Assembly: GCA_951812755.1 (NCBI GenBank)
Contig: OX638329.1
Span: forward strand, 2,775,339 to 2,839,338
Direction of reading: 5' to 3'
Source of the DNA: an uncultured Latescibacterota bacterium
GTDB lineage: Bacteria > Latescibacterota > UBA2968
Length of the DNA: 64,000 bases
The notes below the pieces were generated by a model that worked only from the letters and a program-made list of their open reading frames with translations, was not told the origin of the DNA and did not search any database. The position numbers were made by a program, and so were the translations under genes. This document shows positions 54,471 to 64,000 of this stretch, one piece after another. The stretch's first letter is position 1; each line of letters opens with the position of its first letter.

Positions 54471-57400
54471 ATGAGATATCCACTTCTAATTTTCTTGCTC
54501 GTGTTTTCCTCAGCGGTGCAGTGTGAGGACGTGTTGCCAAAGCGCGAAGCGGTTCCTCGTCTGGCGGTGTTTCCGCTATTTTCGGAGAAAGATCCCGATT
54601 ACGGGGTTTTTATGGCTGATCGATTGGTGGATGAGTTGATGCGCCATCGGGATATCCCTGCCTGGGAGGGGCGCTGGTTTGAACTGGTGGAGCCTGATAC
54701 GATTCCACGGATCAAGATGAAGTGGATGGTGGAGACCAAACAGGCGTTGAAAGACTACGATTTATTTTTGTTGAAAACAGCGGCTCGCGCAGATTGGGCG
54801 TTGATCGGATTTGTTTCTGATGCCGGGACGCGCACATTGCATGTGCGGCTTGTGGATTTGGACACTGGGGAACCGATTTGGATGGGCAAGGCGCGGGATG
54901 ATGTCGAATGGCAGTGGATTTATGCCCAGCGCGATATTGGGGAAATTGCACTGGGTAATTTGATGTCACAACTCGGCTTTCAGGAAGCCAATCGGCATGG
55001 TAAGATGATGCGGTCAGACGAATGGCCTTTGCAGGTGGTATTCGCGCCGTTGCACACTTCGCAAAAAGTGCTGGTGGGAGGATATGAGCGGTTGATTAGA
55101 GAGGGTGTGATAGATGATGGGTTGTTCGATGGATTGGATATGTCACAGCCGGTAGGTGCGCGCTTGAGTACTGCGGATCGAATGTTGTTGGCGCATAAGG
55201 CAGATGCTGTTTTATGCGGTAGTTTGATGGCTACTGGCAAGGACAATGCGATTAATGCTGTGGGGGTTGCGCTGCGGCTGATTGATACGTCTTCTGGGCG
55301 TATCTTGTGGGCGGGCAGTGCCAATGCGCGGCGCGTCTGGCGCAAGGATCGGTTTGACGATTTATCGCAGACTATTGCCACAGATCTGGTCGCGGGATTG
55401 GCAAAGGTTAAATCGGGCACTCAGACGGATGCCTGGGCTAATCAGCCTGAGCCGCAAGATGGGCCGGGCTGGGTGAATCGGGGGATGGTCGCGCTGGAAC
55501 GCGGGCTTTTGAGCGATGCTGAAGAGGCATTTTTGAATGCCGAGCCTTTTGAGGATAGCCGGGTGCTATCTTATGAGGGCTTGGGAAGGGTTTATGCGCG
55601 ACGCCCAGCTCTGCGGCAGCGTGCTATTTCGTATTTTTATCGCGCTATAGAGGCGGATACGACGCGCGCGGATTTGTATTACCAGATGGCGTCGGTTTAT
55701 TTTGATATTGGTACGGATCAGTGCGTGGATATGGCGTATCGGGCGATTGCGATTGATTCGACGTATAGCGCGCCATATCAGTTGTTGGGTGACTGGTTTG
55801 CACGCGATGATTTTTACGCTTTGTCCCAGCGCAATGCAACAGCCGCTGCGTATTATACGCGCTATCTGGCATTGGAACCGGATGATGTTGATGCGGTGAC
55901 AAAGCTGGGCGCCGTGTTGTTGCGTATGGAGGATCAGCAGGCGATAGCGCGACAGATTTTGCCATTTATGAAACGCCATCCCGGGGCACTCAATTTGTTG
56001 CCCATTGCAGCACAATGGGCTTATCGGGCGGGGGATTACGAGCGCGCTTCGGTGTATTGGAATCAGTTCTTAGAACGGATTGATGCACAGACACTGGCGT
56101 TGTACGTCGATCCAGGCCCTATTTTGTCAGATGAACAGCGCGCGGTCTATAACGCACTTTCCGATGCGGAGAAGCAAAATTTTGTTGATCGGTTCTGGAT
56201 GCAAAAGGATCTGGACCCGACTACGGAAGTGAATGAGCGTTTGCAAGAACACTATCAGCGGGTGTGGATGGTGCGGCAATATTTTGCCGGGTCTGCATAT
56301 CCATGGGATCGGCGAGGTGAGGTGTATTTGCGCTATGGTGAGCCTGATTATCGCTCGCGGTCTGGGCGCGTGCCAGGGGTGATGAGTGTTGCGGTGCAGC
56401 GGGTGAAAGACGATTTGTACGCGCAGTTGTACACGCGTCCACCCGAGGGCGCGCTCGTGGGCACGGTATTTCCAGTGCGGAGTTCGCGTGCGATGATGGC
56501 CGATTCGTTTGACATGATGGTAAGGAGAAGACCTTCCGTGATTTCTCACACGATGGGCGATGGATATTTGCCCGTTACTTCTGGGGAAGATAATAGCCTT
56601 GTGCCCTGGGAATCGTGGGTGTATGTGACGGTTGGTGGGGGGATGGAGATTACATTTACGGATGAGATGGGATCGGGTCATTTCAATTTCGCGCCGATTC
56701 CGCTGCGCCAGCCGCCGGGGATGCGACCAATCGCGCGGATTCATGAAAATGCGCCAGAAACGGCTTATATGCAGGCTGTGAGCGACATGCCAGAGCAGCA
56801 CCGACCGTGGTGGCAAACGCGCGAGTTGGAATTTTATTACGATGTGGCCGATGCGCGCGGGGGGTATTTCATGACGCGGGTGGATGTGGTTTATGGTTTG
56901 CCGATAGATGTGGAGAAGATCGGAAAGGGCGACTTGACGCTGGCTATGGCGCTGTACGATTCGGTTACAAACCGCGCGTTTCGCACGAGCCGAACGGTTG
57001 TGCGGAAAGACACCCTATCTGATTCGGATGCTATGCTGACCGATTTGTTGACCTTGCCCGTGCCGCCCGGCACGTATCATCTGACGGTGAAGGCGGAGAA
57101 TGTCAGTGCCAATCGCGTCAGTTTGCTGCGACAGATTATTGCGGTTGAGCCTTATGGCGATTCGGAATTGCAGATTAGCGATCCAGTATTGGCCGCGCAG
57201 ATTGACGAGACGGATGTGGATGATTCTTTTAGGCGAAAAAATTTGCGGGTGTTGCCTTTGCCCACGCGCGCATTTCTCGTTGGGCAGGAGATGGGGTTGT
57301 ATTTTGAGGTTTATAATCTGGTGGCAGACGAGTTTGGACAGACGCGCTATCGCATTACGCTTCAGATTGCGGCTCTGGAACAGGTAGAGGGTTTGCGAAT

Positions 57401-57599
57401 GCTGTTGACTGGCAAGGAGGTCAATCCCGAAGTGTCGATGACGTTTGAGCAGGTGGATACACAGCCGAGTGTGCAGGTCTATCAGTTTGTCGATTTGACA
57501 AAGGCGAAACAGGGGCGCAATCGGGTGAAAATTATCGTGGAAGACTTAAATGCACAGCGTCGTGTTTCAAAGGAAATGGTGTTTCGATATGGGAAATAG
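54471..57599 (+). CDS. GWxTD-domain secreted protein with N-terminal CsgG/FlgO-like and TPR regions
   Basis: 1042 residues with a signal peptide (RYPLLIFLLVFSSAVQC). Residues about 25-320 hold two CsgG/FlgO-like modules (VPRLAVFPLFSEKDPDYGVF; PLQVVFAPLHTSQKVLVGGY). TPR-like helices follow (about 340-560), then the GWxTD domain (LSDAEKQNFVDRFWMQKDLD, then YPWDRRGEVYLRYGEPDYRS). The C-terminal region has a beta-rich part (VPPGTYHLTVKAENV). The family appears in Bacteroidota/Fibrobacterota-like genomes as envelope proteins of unclear role. The start has a weak site (AGAG). The following lipoprotein gene overlaps its end by 11 bases. Confidence 0.85.
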   Translation: MRYPLLIFLLVFSSAVQCEDVLPKREAVPRLAVFPLFSEKDPDYGVFMADRLVDELMRHRDIPAWEGRWFELVEPDTIPRIKMKWMVETKQALKDYDLFLLKTAARADWALIGFVSDAGTRTLHVRLVDLDTGEPIWMGKARDDVEWQWIYAQRDIGEIALGNLMSQLGFQEANRHGKMMRSDEWPLQVVFAPLHTSQKVLVGGYERLIREGVIDDGLFDGLDMSQPVGARLSTADRMLLAHKADAVLCGSLMATGKDNAINAVGVALRLIDTSSGRILWAGSANARRVWRKDRFDDLSQTIATDLVAGLAKVKSGTQTDAWANQPEPQDGPGWVNRGMVALERGLLSDAEEAFLNAEPFEDSRVLSYEGLGRVYARRPALRQRAISYFYRAIEADTTRADLYYQMASVYFDIGTDQCVDMAYRAIAIDSTYSAPYQLLGDWFARDDFYALSQRNATAAAYYTRYLALEPDDVDAVTKLGAVLLRMEDQQAIARQILPFMKRHPGALNLLPIAAQWAYRAGDYERASVYWNQFLERIDAQTLALYVDPGPILSDEQRAVYNALSDAEKQNFVDRFWMQKDLDPTTEVNERLQEHYQRVWMVRQYFAGSAYPWDRRGEVYLRYGEPDYRSRSGRVPGVMSVAVQRVKDDLYAQLYTRPPEGALVGTVFPVRSSRAMMADSFDMMVRRRPSVISHTMGDGYLPVTSGEDNSLVPWESWVYVTVGGGMEITFTDEMGSGHFNFAPIPLRQPPGMRPIARIHENAPETAYMQAVSDMPEQHRPWWQTRELEFYYDVADARGGYFMTRVDVVYGLPIDVEKIGKGDLTLAMALYDSVTNRAFRTSRTVVRKDTLSDSDAMLTDLLTLPVPPGTYHLTVKAENVSANRVSLLRQIIAVEPYGDSELQISDPVLAAQIDETDVDDSFRRKNLRVLPLPTRAFLVGQEMGLYFEVYNLVADEFGQTRYRITLQIAALEQVEGLRMLLTGKEVNPEVSMTFEQVDTQPSVQVYQFVDLTKAKQGRNRVKIIVEDLNAQRRVSKEMVFRYGK

Positions 57600-59142
57600 T
57601 GTCATATATTTTTTATTTTGTCTTTTGATATTGGCCGGGTGTGATTCCCGGCGCGATCTCGCTACTGATCCGGCCAATTCGCCGATTGTGAACCCCTTTG
57701 ATCTGAGATATGACGAGGAACAGAATGCGGTTGTACTCGAATGGGAATATCTGGGTATTGAACCTGTGGCGCGCTATCGTTTATGGCGCAGTGAGCGCGA
57801 TGGCTGGCGCGGATTTCCCTGGCGTGATTTGCCTGCGCCTTCGCGGGAAGCGAACCGCCGTGCAGATGTGTGGGAGATGATGCCGATAGCGCATTTTGAT
57901 ATCCAGGCCGGTGAACAGCACCGTTATAGCCTGCATACAGAAACCGCTGGAAAGAAAATAGTAAGAGCACCTGTAGGCGCGGTGCAGATTCCCGGAGCGC
58001 TATTGGCAGACATCCAGTTTTTGCCCGAAGAGGGTACAGCGACTGTCAATTGGCATTTGGCGGCAGGTGTTCCCCGTCGTTATGAGTTGTTGCGTTCTGT
58101 AGATGATGCGGCAGCGCAGGTGATTTTTCAGTCTGAAGATCCCGAAGTTGTGAGTTTTACCGATGTGCTCATAGAGGGTAACCGCAAATATACGTATTGC
58201 TTGCGGAATACGATGGATCGCGATGTGGTGCTTGAAAGCCGCGAGATGTTTATATATCCGTATCAACGGCGACTCAATTTTGATATTGTCGAAGCAGCGA
58301 ATGTATTTGTGGCTTTGACGTCCTCTACGGCTTTTGCAAGTACCGCCCTGGCGTTGCTCGCGACATCCGATGCCATTTCCATACGTGAGGTCAATCATAC
58401 GGGATATGAGGGTAGCTCGCGCATACTGCCCGTGCCCAACCGTGCGGGGTTGCGATTGGAATCTCTTTCTGTTGTCGCGGTCTCTGCTGGAATCCGCGTT
58501 CTTCCCACTGTATTGCTCTGCGGCATTTTGTCAGAGACCAGAGAGGTGCAGTTTTCTGCGTTTCGATCGTCTCAGTTGAGAATCTATGAGATTCCCTGGC
58601 AATACGATGCCTGGCGCGTTGCGGATTCTGAGTTGCCTACCGCGATAACGATTGCGCGAGATGGCACGATTTGGGTGGGTGTTGGACAGAGGTTAAAGGC
58701 ATTCTCATTTAATGTAAATACCATCATTGAACGCGGGTCTTATGATACAGGCATTGAAGGCGCGATTCGAAGTCTTGCGGTTTTGGGACTTGACATCTGG
58801 ATGGTGACGACATTAGGAGAGGTGTTTCGGACGGATACAGGCCACATGGGGGCACAGCCTGTTTGGGAAGAGGTTGTGTTGCCCGATGGTGTTTTTCCCG
58901 TATGGGTTGGCAGTGGTCCCAGGGCTGTATTTGTACTGGCTCGGGATCGAGTTATAGTTTTTAATGCTGACGGACAGCCTGTATTGCGATGGCGTGTTCT
59001 GGATGATTTGGCTTTGGATGCTGCTGGTTTGGCTGTCTCTCATGATGGCGGTGTGTATGTATGGGATGCACAAAATCGCATTATTCTGTTTAAGAGTGCG
59101 CCCCCGTTCCTGATGCCTTTTGTCCAGGCCGATTCGAATTGA
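57589..59142 (+). CDS. Lipoprotein with fibronectin-like and propeller-like regions
   Basis: 517 residues. The ATG at 57589 (overlapping the previous gene by 11 bases) opens a lipobox signal, YFLFCLLILAGC. An Fn3-like region (NAVVLEWEYLGIEPVARYRL, then GTATVNWHLAAGVPRRYELL) is followed by repeated beta-propeller-like blades (TIARDGTIWVGVGQRLKAFS; LAVSHDGGVYVWDAQNRII). It is probably anchored in a membrane and binds a partner. No catalytic motif is visible. Part of a three-gene envelope operon. Confidence 0.7.
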   Translation: MGNSVIYFLFCLLILAGCDSRRDLATDPANSPIVNPFDLRYDEEQNAVVLEWEYLGIEPVARYRLWRSERDGWRGFPWRDLPAPSREANRRADVWEMMPIAHFDIQAGEQHRYSLHTETAGKKIVRAPVGAVQIPGALLADIQFLPEEGTATVNWHLAAGVPRRYELLRSVDDAAAQVIFQSEDPEVVSFTDVLIEGNRKYTYCLRNTMDRDVVLESREMFIYPYQRRLNFDIVEAANVFVALTSSTAFASTALALLATSDAISIREVNHTGYEGSSRILPVPNRAGLRLESLSVVAVSAGIRVLPTVLLCGILSETREVQFSAFRSSQLRIYEIPWQYDAWRVADSELPTAITIARDGTIWVGVGQRLKAFSFNVNTIIERGSYDTGIEGAIRSLAVLGLDIWMVTTLGEVFRTDTGHMGAQPVWEEVVLPDGVFPVWVGSGPRAVFVLARDRVIVFNADGQPVLRWRVLDDLALDAAGLAVSHDGGVYVWDAQNRIILFKSAPPFLMPFVQADSN

Positions 59143-59155
59143 TTGGGAGATTGAG

Positions 59156-59914
59156 ATGAGATTTTTTGTTTTTGTCGCGCTTATTGGTGCTTTTGGTATT
59201 GCAGGCGCTGAGGATGTTTCGCCTTATGTTCGAGAGGCTGAGGTGCGCTACAAACAGGGCGATTATGAGGGTGCGATAGGGTATTTGTTGGCTGTGCCGG
59301 GTGTGGCACAACTTTCGCCGAAGCTGACGCCGATGAATCGAGATTCGCGCGCGCGTCTGTTTTTTGATCTGGGATGTTGTTATCTTGCGGCGGGGGATTC
59401 TCTGCGTGCCGATTGGGCGTTTCGAGAGGCTTTTGCATTGAATAATCGATTGGACCGGGGCTATTTTGAGAATGCAGATCCGGGCGCGTTCTGGTGGGCT
59501 TTATTGCACGGTGAGGAGTCGGCACGCCGCCTGAAGACCAAACGCTTGTCTGCTGCGATGCGGTCTTTGGTATTTCCCGGATGGGGGCAGTATTACCGGG
59601 GGTATAAGAAAAAGGGATACGCATTTCTCGGTGCAATGGTAGTGACGTCTGTCGTGCTGAGGTTTCAGTATGGGAATTTTCAGAGTGCCCGCGATCACTA
59701 CAATCAGACGATTATATTTCAACATATAAACCAGCGATATTCAAATGAGGATGGGACGCGCTATACCGAGTGGGAGGCGCGGTACCGAGCGGTCAAGCCT
59801 CAGGAAAAACGGGTGAATATTCTGATCGGTGTCCTCGGTGCGATTTGGGTTCTGAATCTATTTGATAGCGTGGTTTTTGAGCCTGCGCCCATGGGTTTGA
59901 CGATCGCGTTTTGA
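59156..59914 (+). CDS. DUF5683-domain protein with N-terminal helical repeat
   Basis: 252 residues with a signal peptide (RFFVFVALIGAFGIAGA). VREAEVRYKQGDYEGAIGYL looks like a TPR start. The C-terminal part contains SLVFPGWGQYYRGYKKKGYA, the DUF5683 signature (a Gly-Gln-Tyr-Tyr core followed by membrane segments). Role of the domain is unknown. GGGAG lies seven bases before the ATG at 59156. Last gene of the envelope operon, followed by a terminator. Confidence 0.85.
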   Translation: MRFFVFVALIGAFGIAGAEDVSPYVREAEVRYKQGDYEGAIGYLLAVPGVAQLSPKLTPMNRDSRARLFFDLGCCYLAAGDSLRADWAFREAFALNNRLDRGYFENADPGAFWWALLHGEESARRLKTKRLSAAMRSLVFPGWGQYYRGYKKKGYAFLGAMVVTSVVLRFQYGNFQSARDHYNQTIIFQHINQRYSNEDGTRYTEWEARYRAVKPQEKRVNILIGVLGAIWVLNLFDSVVFEPAPMGLTIAF

Positions 59915-59937
59915 GATAGATAGGGCAGATTTTCAAG

Positions 59938-59966
59938 AAAAGCCGATGTTTTTACGTCGGCTTTTT
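59938..59966 (+). terminator. Intrinsic terminator
   Basis: AAAGCCGA/TCGGCTTT stem (8 bp) with a T-run, converging with the 3' end of the DUF6785-like gene. Confidence 0.85.
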
Positions 59967-59996
59967 AATATTTGGCACTGTCTTTCGCACGTTTGC

Positions 59997-61982
59997 TTAC
60001 CACCTGTGTACGTAATGTCCCTGACCGGAAAACCACAGGGCATCGACAATAAAAGACAGCGCGACTCCCAGGCCATAACCGGTAAGCAGGCCAATAAAGA
60101 AGGGCTGAAAACGACGATAAGCAGAGACACCGCCAAAATGCAGTACGAACAATTTGAATGCCCAAATAATAAAAATAGAGACCTGATTGCTGCGGGCGAC
60201 ATTGGTGCTGCAAACAGTCAGGCCAATGGGATGCAGGGGCCACCAGGGGAAGCGATATTGTAAGAATGTGAGGCATCCCATCAATGCTGCGCCGCCGCCA
60301 AAAAAGCTCAGTCTTTGCCAATCGGAATCAAAGGGATTGACAATTTTGCTGAGGATCACCGGATAGATCCGATTGATACCCGATTTGAGCGGAATGTCAT
60401 TAAAATTGAAAGCTCCCCTTTCATAACCCAGGGGGATGACATAGAAAATAAACGTCAGACAGCCGACGACTAATCCCAAAAAGACCGCGCCTAAAAGTTT
60501 GCGGTGGTCGGCTTTGATCCATTCGGATAATTTGGCGATATGGATTAATGCGGGCATAAACAGACCGCGAATATAGTTCGTGAGTGCGTAGGAGAGGGCG
60601 AGCGATGTCATCGTGGGCATCGAAAGGGCGTGTGCCCCCAGAGAATAAATGGTGAAAACCTGTGCGCTGATTGGGGCTTGCACAAAAAGGATGCCAGTTT
60701 GCGCGACGACACGCGCCACGCCCACGTAAATGACAAAGGTGGCTACAATGTAAAAGGCGATTGTTGAAGGGGCCATGCCGGATTGATACAACCAGATAAA
60801 AATAAAACCTGTTCCAATAAGCAGCCCCAAAACAGCGGTGCGGTAAGATAAGAGTTCCCGGGTGTCGTCAATGGGGTGTTGTGGATTGATGGCTTTGAGA
60901 AGGACCGCTTTGAGGTGATGGCGAGAGATGTACAATCCCCAAAAAACGAAAAAACACAGAGCGCCAAAACACAACCAGCCCGCGCCGGAAAAGTGTAGCG
61001 CACCATAGGGGTCGCCGCGGCCGGACATGTCAAAACCAATGCGATTTAAGAGGCCACCTGGGATTTGGTAAAAAAGGAGATGGAAGAACCACATGCTGAA
61101 AAGCACGTCGAGGTTGGCAAAATAGGCAAATCCCATGACGTAAATATTGAACCGGGGAAAAATAGGGGGATAACCTTTGGCGAAATAAAAAAAGGGAAGT
61201 GTCAGTTTAATATCGGGCACGATAGGCCAGAAGAAGTGGAGAATATTCCAGGCGAGAATGCCAGAGGAGAGCGCGAATCCCGCCCAGTAGAGGCCTCTGT
61301 ACTGCAAGGGATTATCGCGTGTCTGTTCTGGAGAAACAATATGCAGGGTCGGACTTAACAGAGGGAATGCCAAACGCTCATTTTCAGACCACTGGCGGCG
61401 CAAGATGACTGCAATACAGGCCGAAACAAAGACAATGGCGGCGATGAAAACAAGCCACCAAAAAAGGGGCGCGCCCCATATAGACCAGGGAATTGGAGTG
61501 CCGGGCAGTGCGCCTTCGTAAAAATCGCGCATCGCGCCGTTGGTATTGGGTGGTACCAAATAGGTGGGAAAGTAGGCGTGAAAGAAGTCCGCCCAGCGGT
61601 TTTCTGGCGTAGCAAAATAATACGGGGTAGCAATGGTCCCAAAGAGAAAACCGAGCACACCTGATCCGGGCACCACGCCACCTGCAAGTCCCATTGCAAT
61701 GATGACGAACTGTTCAGAAGGGGTTAAAAGAAGGGTGGGGTTCCAGGCTGATAGTAGGGGGGTGAGCAGGTAGCGTATGAGGAGAAAGAGGATGAATACT
61801 GCGACAGGAAAGTGGCTGAGGTTCATGCGCGATGCCCGCACGATGTACTCTGAATAGGGCATCCAGAGGTTGATCAGGACAACGAGCGCGAGACCCAATA
61901 CAATGGCGCGAAGACTTACGCCACTTGTATTGGGTTTGGACAGGTATTCTGATCTGTATTGAGGGGCTGGCGTTTTTGCCAT
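59997..61982 (-). CDS. DUF6785/DUF6784-like polytopic membrane protein
   Basis: 661 residues with about 12 hydrophobic segments (GVSLRAIVLGLALVVLINLW, VVPGSGVLGFLFGTIATPYY, YEGALPGTPIPWSIWGAPLF). It resembles the DUF6785/6784 family, with OPT-like transporter features, abundant in uncultivated Planctomycetes and Latescibacterota-like genomes. Substrate unknown. The ATG at 61982 is 16 bases after the upstream gene stop; it has no clear ribosome-binding site, so coupling to the GWxTD gene is possible. Confidence 0.75.
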   Translation of the reverse strand: MAKTPAPQYRSEYLSKPNTSGVSLRAIVLGLALVVLINLWMPYSEYIVRASRMNLSHFPVAVFILFLLIRYLLTPLLSAWNPTLLLTPSEQFVIIAMGLAGGVVPGSGVLGFLFGTIATPYYFATPENRWADFFHAYFPTYLVPPNTNGAMRDFYEGALPGTPIPWSIWGAPLFWWLVFIAAIVFVSACIAVILRRQWSENERLAFPLLSPTLHIVSPEQTRDNPLQYRGLYWAGFALSSGILAWNILHFFWPIVPDIKLTLPFFYFAKGYPPIFPRFNIYVMGFAYFANLDVLFSMWFFHLLFYQIPGGLLNRIGFDMSGRGDPYGALHFSGAGWLCFGALCFFVFWGLYISRHHLKAVLLKAINPQHPIDDTRELLSYRTAVLGLLIGTGFIFIWLYQSGMAPSTIAFYIVATFVIYVGVARVVAQTGILFVQAPISAQVFTIYSLGAHALSMPTMTSLALSYALTNYIRGLFMPALIHIAKLSEWIKADHRKLLGAVFLGLVVGCLTFIFYVIPLGYERGAFNFNDIPLKSGINRIYPVILSKIVNPFDSDWQRLSFFGGGAALMGCLTFLQYRFPWWPLHPIGLTVCSTNVARSNQVSIFIIWAFKLFVLHFGGVSAYRRFQPFFIGLLTGYGLGVALSFIVDALWFSGQGHYVHRW

Positions 61983-61998
61983 AGGTTTGATCGATTGC

Positions 61999-63378
61999 TT
62001 ATGGCGGAGAAAATGCCTCAGATGGCAGCGATGTGGGGTCGGTTTGATCACCGATGGCTTGTTCGTCTCGCCAGTTGGGGTTGTAGCGTTCTCCTGGCAT
62101 GGTGGCGTGGATCATTTCATAAACGCCATCTCCGAGGCGGTCCAGAAATACAAACTCGTAGTAGTTGAGGTGTTCGTAGGTCCAAATTTCAAAAGCTTTG
62201 CCGGTGGCACTAAACGGACTGCGCTCAATGTCTGTTGGCAGGCCATATTTGATGTGAATGCGTCCCTGGTCGGTATCCGATCCCTTTTGCCCGGGACGCG
62301 CAGAGAAGCGTTCGTCTGCATAGCGGATGCGCCTGAAATGTTCGGTGGCAAATTCATTTTCGGGCGTTAGAGGCGTTGGATCATGTTTTTTCCAGAAAGA
62401 GAGAATAAATTTCACTTTCTCGACGGTGCTCAGGGAGGTATAGGTTTCGCGTTCAGCTTTTGTGGCGATGTAGCGGATTTGTTTGTAATAGCGTTTTAAA
62501 GAGGCGGGGTCTGTTGCCAGTGTGGGTTTTTGCACATCTACAATTAAAAAGGTTCTCTGGCGCGTGGTCATTTTGCCAGTGCCATTATCGCGAGCAGTGA
62601 TTTGCAGTACATAATGCCCTGGCGGTACACCTTTGAGATCGAGAGATTCGGTTTTAATTGCGGTTGTGCCGGGTTTGCGGTAGCGCGCTGAGGGAAAGTT
62701 TTTGATCCGCTGTTCCGTGGTATCCAGGAGGGTATAGGCGAGGTCGAAAGTTGCAGCCCGTCCCTCGCCTTCGGAAAGGCCATACAGTTCAAAGTAGATG
62801 TTTAAGGTCGTGTCTATTGACCTGCGTGCGTTGGGAACGATTTTGAACCCATTTTTGACCAGGCTGCTGCTGGTCTGTGAGTTCGCGGCGTCAATCCGAT
62901 GGGCAAACTGGATGTCGCTCATGATCAAGGCTGCGTTGTCGAATTCGGGCATTGTAAAGGCAAGTTCACAGGTGCCTTCAGCATTGGCCTGCAAATCTTT
63001 CAGGCGAACGCGCCCCCGGTAGGTGCCGGGAGCGATTCTGAAGCGCAACGCCTCTGTAATCATTTGTTCGCGCAGATCTATTCCCGCGCCTATGACGATC
63101 TGTTTTTCCCATTTGAAGGGAATGGTATCGCGCTCGGTGTAAAAGGTTGCTTCTACGCGGTAGGTGGCCCGCTGGTGGTCATTTGATTCTTTAAATGTGA
63201 GGTGCTGGCAAAGGCATTGGAGATACAGTTCGCCATAGTTCAGGCTATCTGGCGTATAAAACCCGGATCTATCGACCCAAAACGGGATGACCCCCTGCGC
63301 CATAACGGGGATATCTTCACCCGAAATTGGTGCGATGAGAGCCTGCGCGAGACACAGCGTCAAAAGGACCTGTTTCAT
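61999..63378 (-). CDS. GWxTD-domain protein, shorter form
   Basis: 459 residues with a signal peptide (KQVLLTLCLAQALIAPISG). The central part is beta-rich (GTYRGRVRLKDLQANAEGTC). The C-terminal GWxTD domain has YTSLSTVEKVKFILSFWKKH, then NEFATEHFRRIRYADERF and DQGRIHIKYGLPTDIERSPF. A second, smaller version of the 54471 protein, lacking the CsgG/FlgO-like and TPR parts. It lies next to a PorV/PorQ-like gene (14 bases apart), a pairing seen in related genomes. Envelope function inferred. Confidence 0.85.
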   Translation of the reverse strand: MKQVLLTLCLAQALIAPISGEDIPVMAQGVIPFWVDRSGFYTPDSLNYGELYLQCLCQHLTFKESNDHQRATYRVEATFYTERDTIPFKWEKQIVIGAGIDLREQMITEALRFRIAPGTYRGRVRLKDLQANAEGTCELAFTMPEFDNAALIMSDIQFAHRIDAANSQTSSSLVKNGFKIVPNARRSIDTTLNIYFELYGLSEGEGRAATFDLAYTLLDTTEQRIKNFPSARYRKPGTTAIKTESLDLKGVPPGHYVLQITARDNGTGKMTTRQRTFLIVDVQKPTLATDPASLKRYYKQIRYIATKAERETYTSLSTVEKVKFILSFWKKHDPTPLTPENEFATEHFRRIRYADERFSARPGQKGSDTDQGRIHIKYGLPTDIERSPFSATGKAFEIWTYEHLNYYEFVFLDRLGDGVYEMIHATMPGERYNPNWRDEQAIGDQTDPTSLPSEAFSPP

Positions 63379-63392
63379 ATCGCGACCGCTTC

Positions 63393-64000
63393 TTAGAAGG
63401 AACCGCCAATGGTTATCCGATAGGTGGGGTCCAATAGTTCGCCCATATCGCTATACGCAAAGTCCAGGGTAAAAGGACGCTCATTGAGCGCGTATTTGAG
63501 GCCAAATCCAAGGGCAAAGCTCTCGGTGTCGTTGTTGAATTTCCAACCGCCGCGCAGTGCGAGAATATTGTGCAACCAGAGTTCGGCACCCGTGTGAATG
63601 CGGCCTTCAAAATCGACAAAAAAGGCATTCTCCGCAGATACGGTAAGTGAAACTGGGTCGCCCAGATTGCCGTAGAGTTCCATTGAAGCCGCGATGCTGT
63701 AGATGAGGGGGCGGAAGGCTGTGTCATCGATAATGACGATATCCTGTCCGAAATTCTTTAGTGTCATGGCCAGGCGCAAAGAGCGGAATCCCGTGTAAAA
63801 GAGCGTGCCTATCGAGATATCCAGGCCGCTGTTGACGTCGGTATAGAGCGTCTCTCGAATATACCTGCCCTGGGCGCCAAATGACAATCTGTCGGTGAAT
63901 TTGATGGCATAGGTCAGGCCAACAGCAAAGTCGCTGTCTTTAATGATAGTGCCCGTGCCATTGGGCTGGAAAATGGTGGTTTCTTCAAATTCATCGGGTG
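63393..64000 (-). CDS. PorV/PorQ-family outer-membrane protein, C-terminal part (cut by window edge)
   Basis: About 200 residues; the frame stays open to the window end, so the start lies outside. Segments such as VGLTYAIKFTDRLSFGAQG, LAMTLKNFGQDI, LALRGGWKFNNDTESFALG and the ending TYRITIGGSF match the FadL-like barrel of PorV/PorQ proteins, which in Bacteroidota serve type IX secretion. Its partner could be the C25 protease with a FlgD-like end, but other roles are possible. Confidence 0.8.
   Translation of the reverse strand, partial: PDEFEETTIFQPNGTGTIIKDSDFAVGLTYAIKFTDRLSFGAQGRYIRETLYTDVNSGLDISIGTLFYTGFRSLRLAMTLKNFGQDIVIIDDTAFRPLIYSIAASMELYGNLGDPVSLTVSAENAFFVDFEGRIHTGAELWLHNILALRGGWKFNNDTESFALGFGLKYALNERPFTLDFAYSDMGELLDPTYRITIGGSF

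Overview
The window is a 64 kb piece of a bacterial chromosome, probably from an uncultivated Gram-negative lineage. Outer-membrane barrels, a PorV/PorQ-like protein, two GWxTD-domain proteins, a giant gingipain-type (C25) protease with a FlgD-like C-terminus, and phytanoyl-CoA dioxygenase, mandelate-racemase and Gfo/Idh/MocA enzymes point to the FCB side of the tree. Latescibacterota or a Poribacteria-like group is my best guess; this is inference, because no rRNA or ribosomal gene is present. Sigma-70 boxes, Shine-Dalgarno sites, intrinsic terminators and ATGA stop/start overlaps are all recognisable.

Layout. 1-3 kb: end of a Gfo/Idh/MocA oxidoreductase, a PfkB sugar kinase and a phosphodiesterase. 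3-8.7 kb: the C25 protease. 8.8-15.6 kb: a minus-strand glycan cluster (GT-C membrane enzyme, methyltransferase, two glycosyltransferases, epimerase, polysaccharide deacetylase), continuing into an oxidoreductase and a dehydrogenase. 17.6-18.3 kb: a PIN toxin-antitoxin pair. 18.5-24.6 kb: PhyH, PAP2-like and enolase-superfamily genes, two paralogous outer-membrane proteins and a DUF3179 lipoprotein. 24.8-29.4 kb: uvrB, a probable type II restriction-modification pair, then nadC. 29.4-30.6 kb: an IS605-type tnpB element inserted at the nadC stop codon.

31.1-38.2 kb is the most striking part. A single 1028-residue protein combines diagnostic motifs of the RNA polymerase beta and beta-prime subunits, including both catalytic lysines and the Asp triad. 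It sits downstream of an ECF-type sigma factor, a protein with a DksA/TraR-like four-cysteine zinc finger and two proteins I do not recognise. This looks like a self-contained accessory transcription system whose minimal polymerase ends just after the bridge helix.

38.3-47.3 kb: a BlaI/M56 regulatory pair whose sensor carries several TonB-C-like units, then three loci with broken reading frames, a second PIN toxin-antitoxin pair and small secreted proteins. 47.4-48.3 kb: a MITE-like element and a small coupled gene pair. 48.4-54.4 kb: a sigma-54-type promoter driving an FtsX/MacB-like permease, then a cohesin/dockerin/LRR protein and a dockerin-TlpA fusion. 54.5-64 kb: GWxTD, DUF5683, DUF6785-like and PorV-type envelope genes.

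Across the window, arrays of 7-bp repeats start at or overlap stop codons, and several small hairpin repeats recur. No rRNA, tRNA or CRISPR array was seen.
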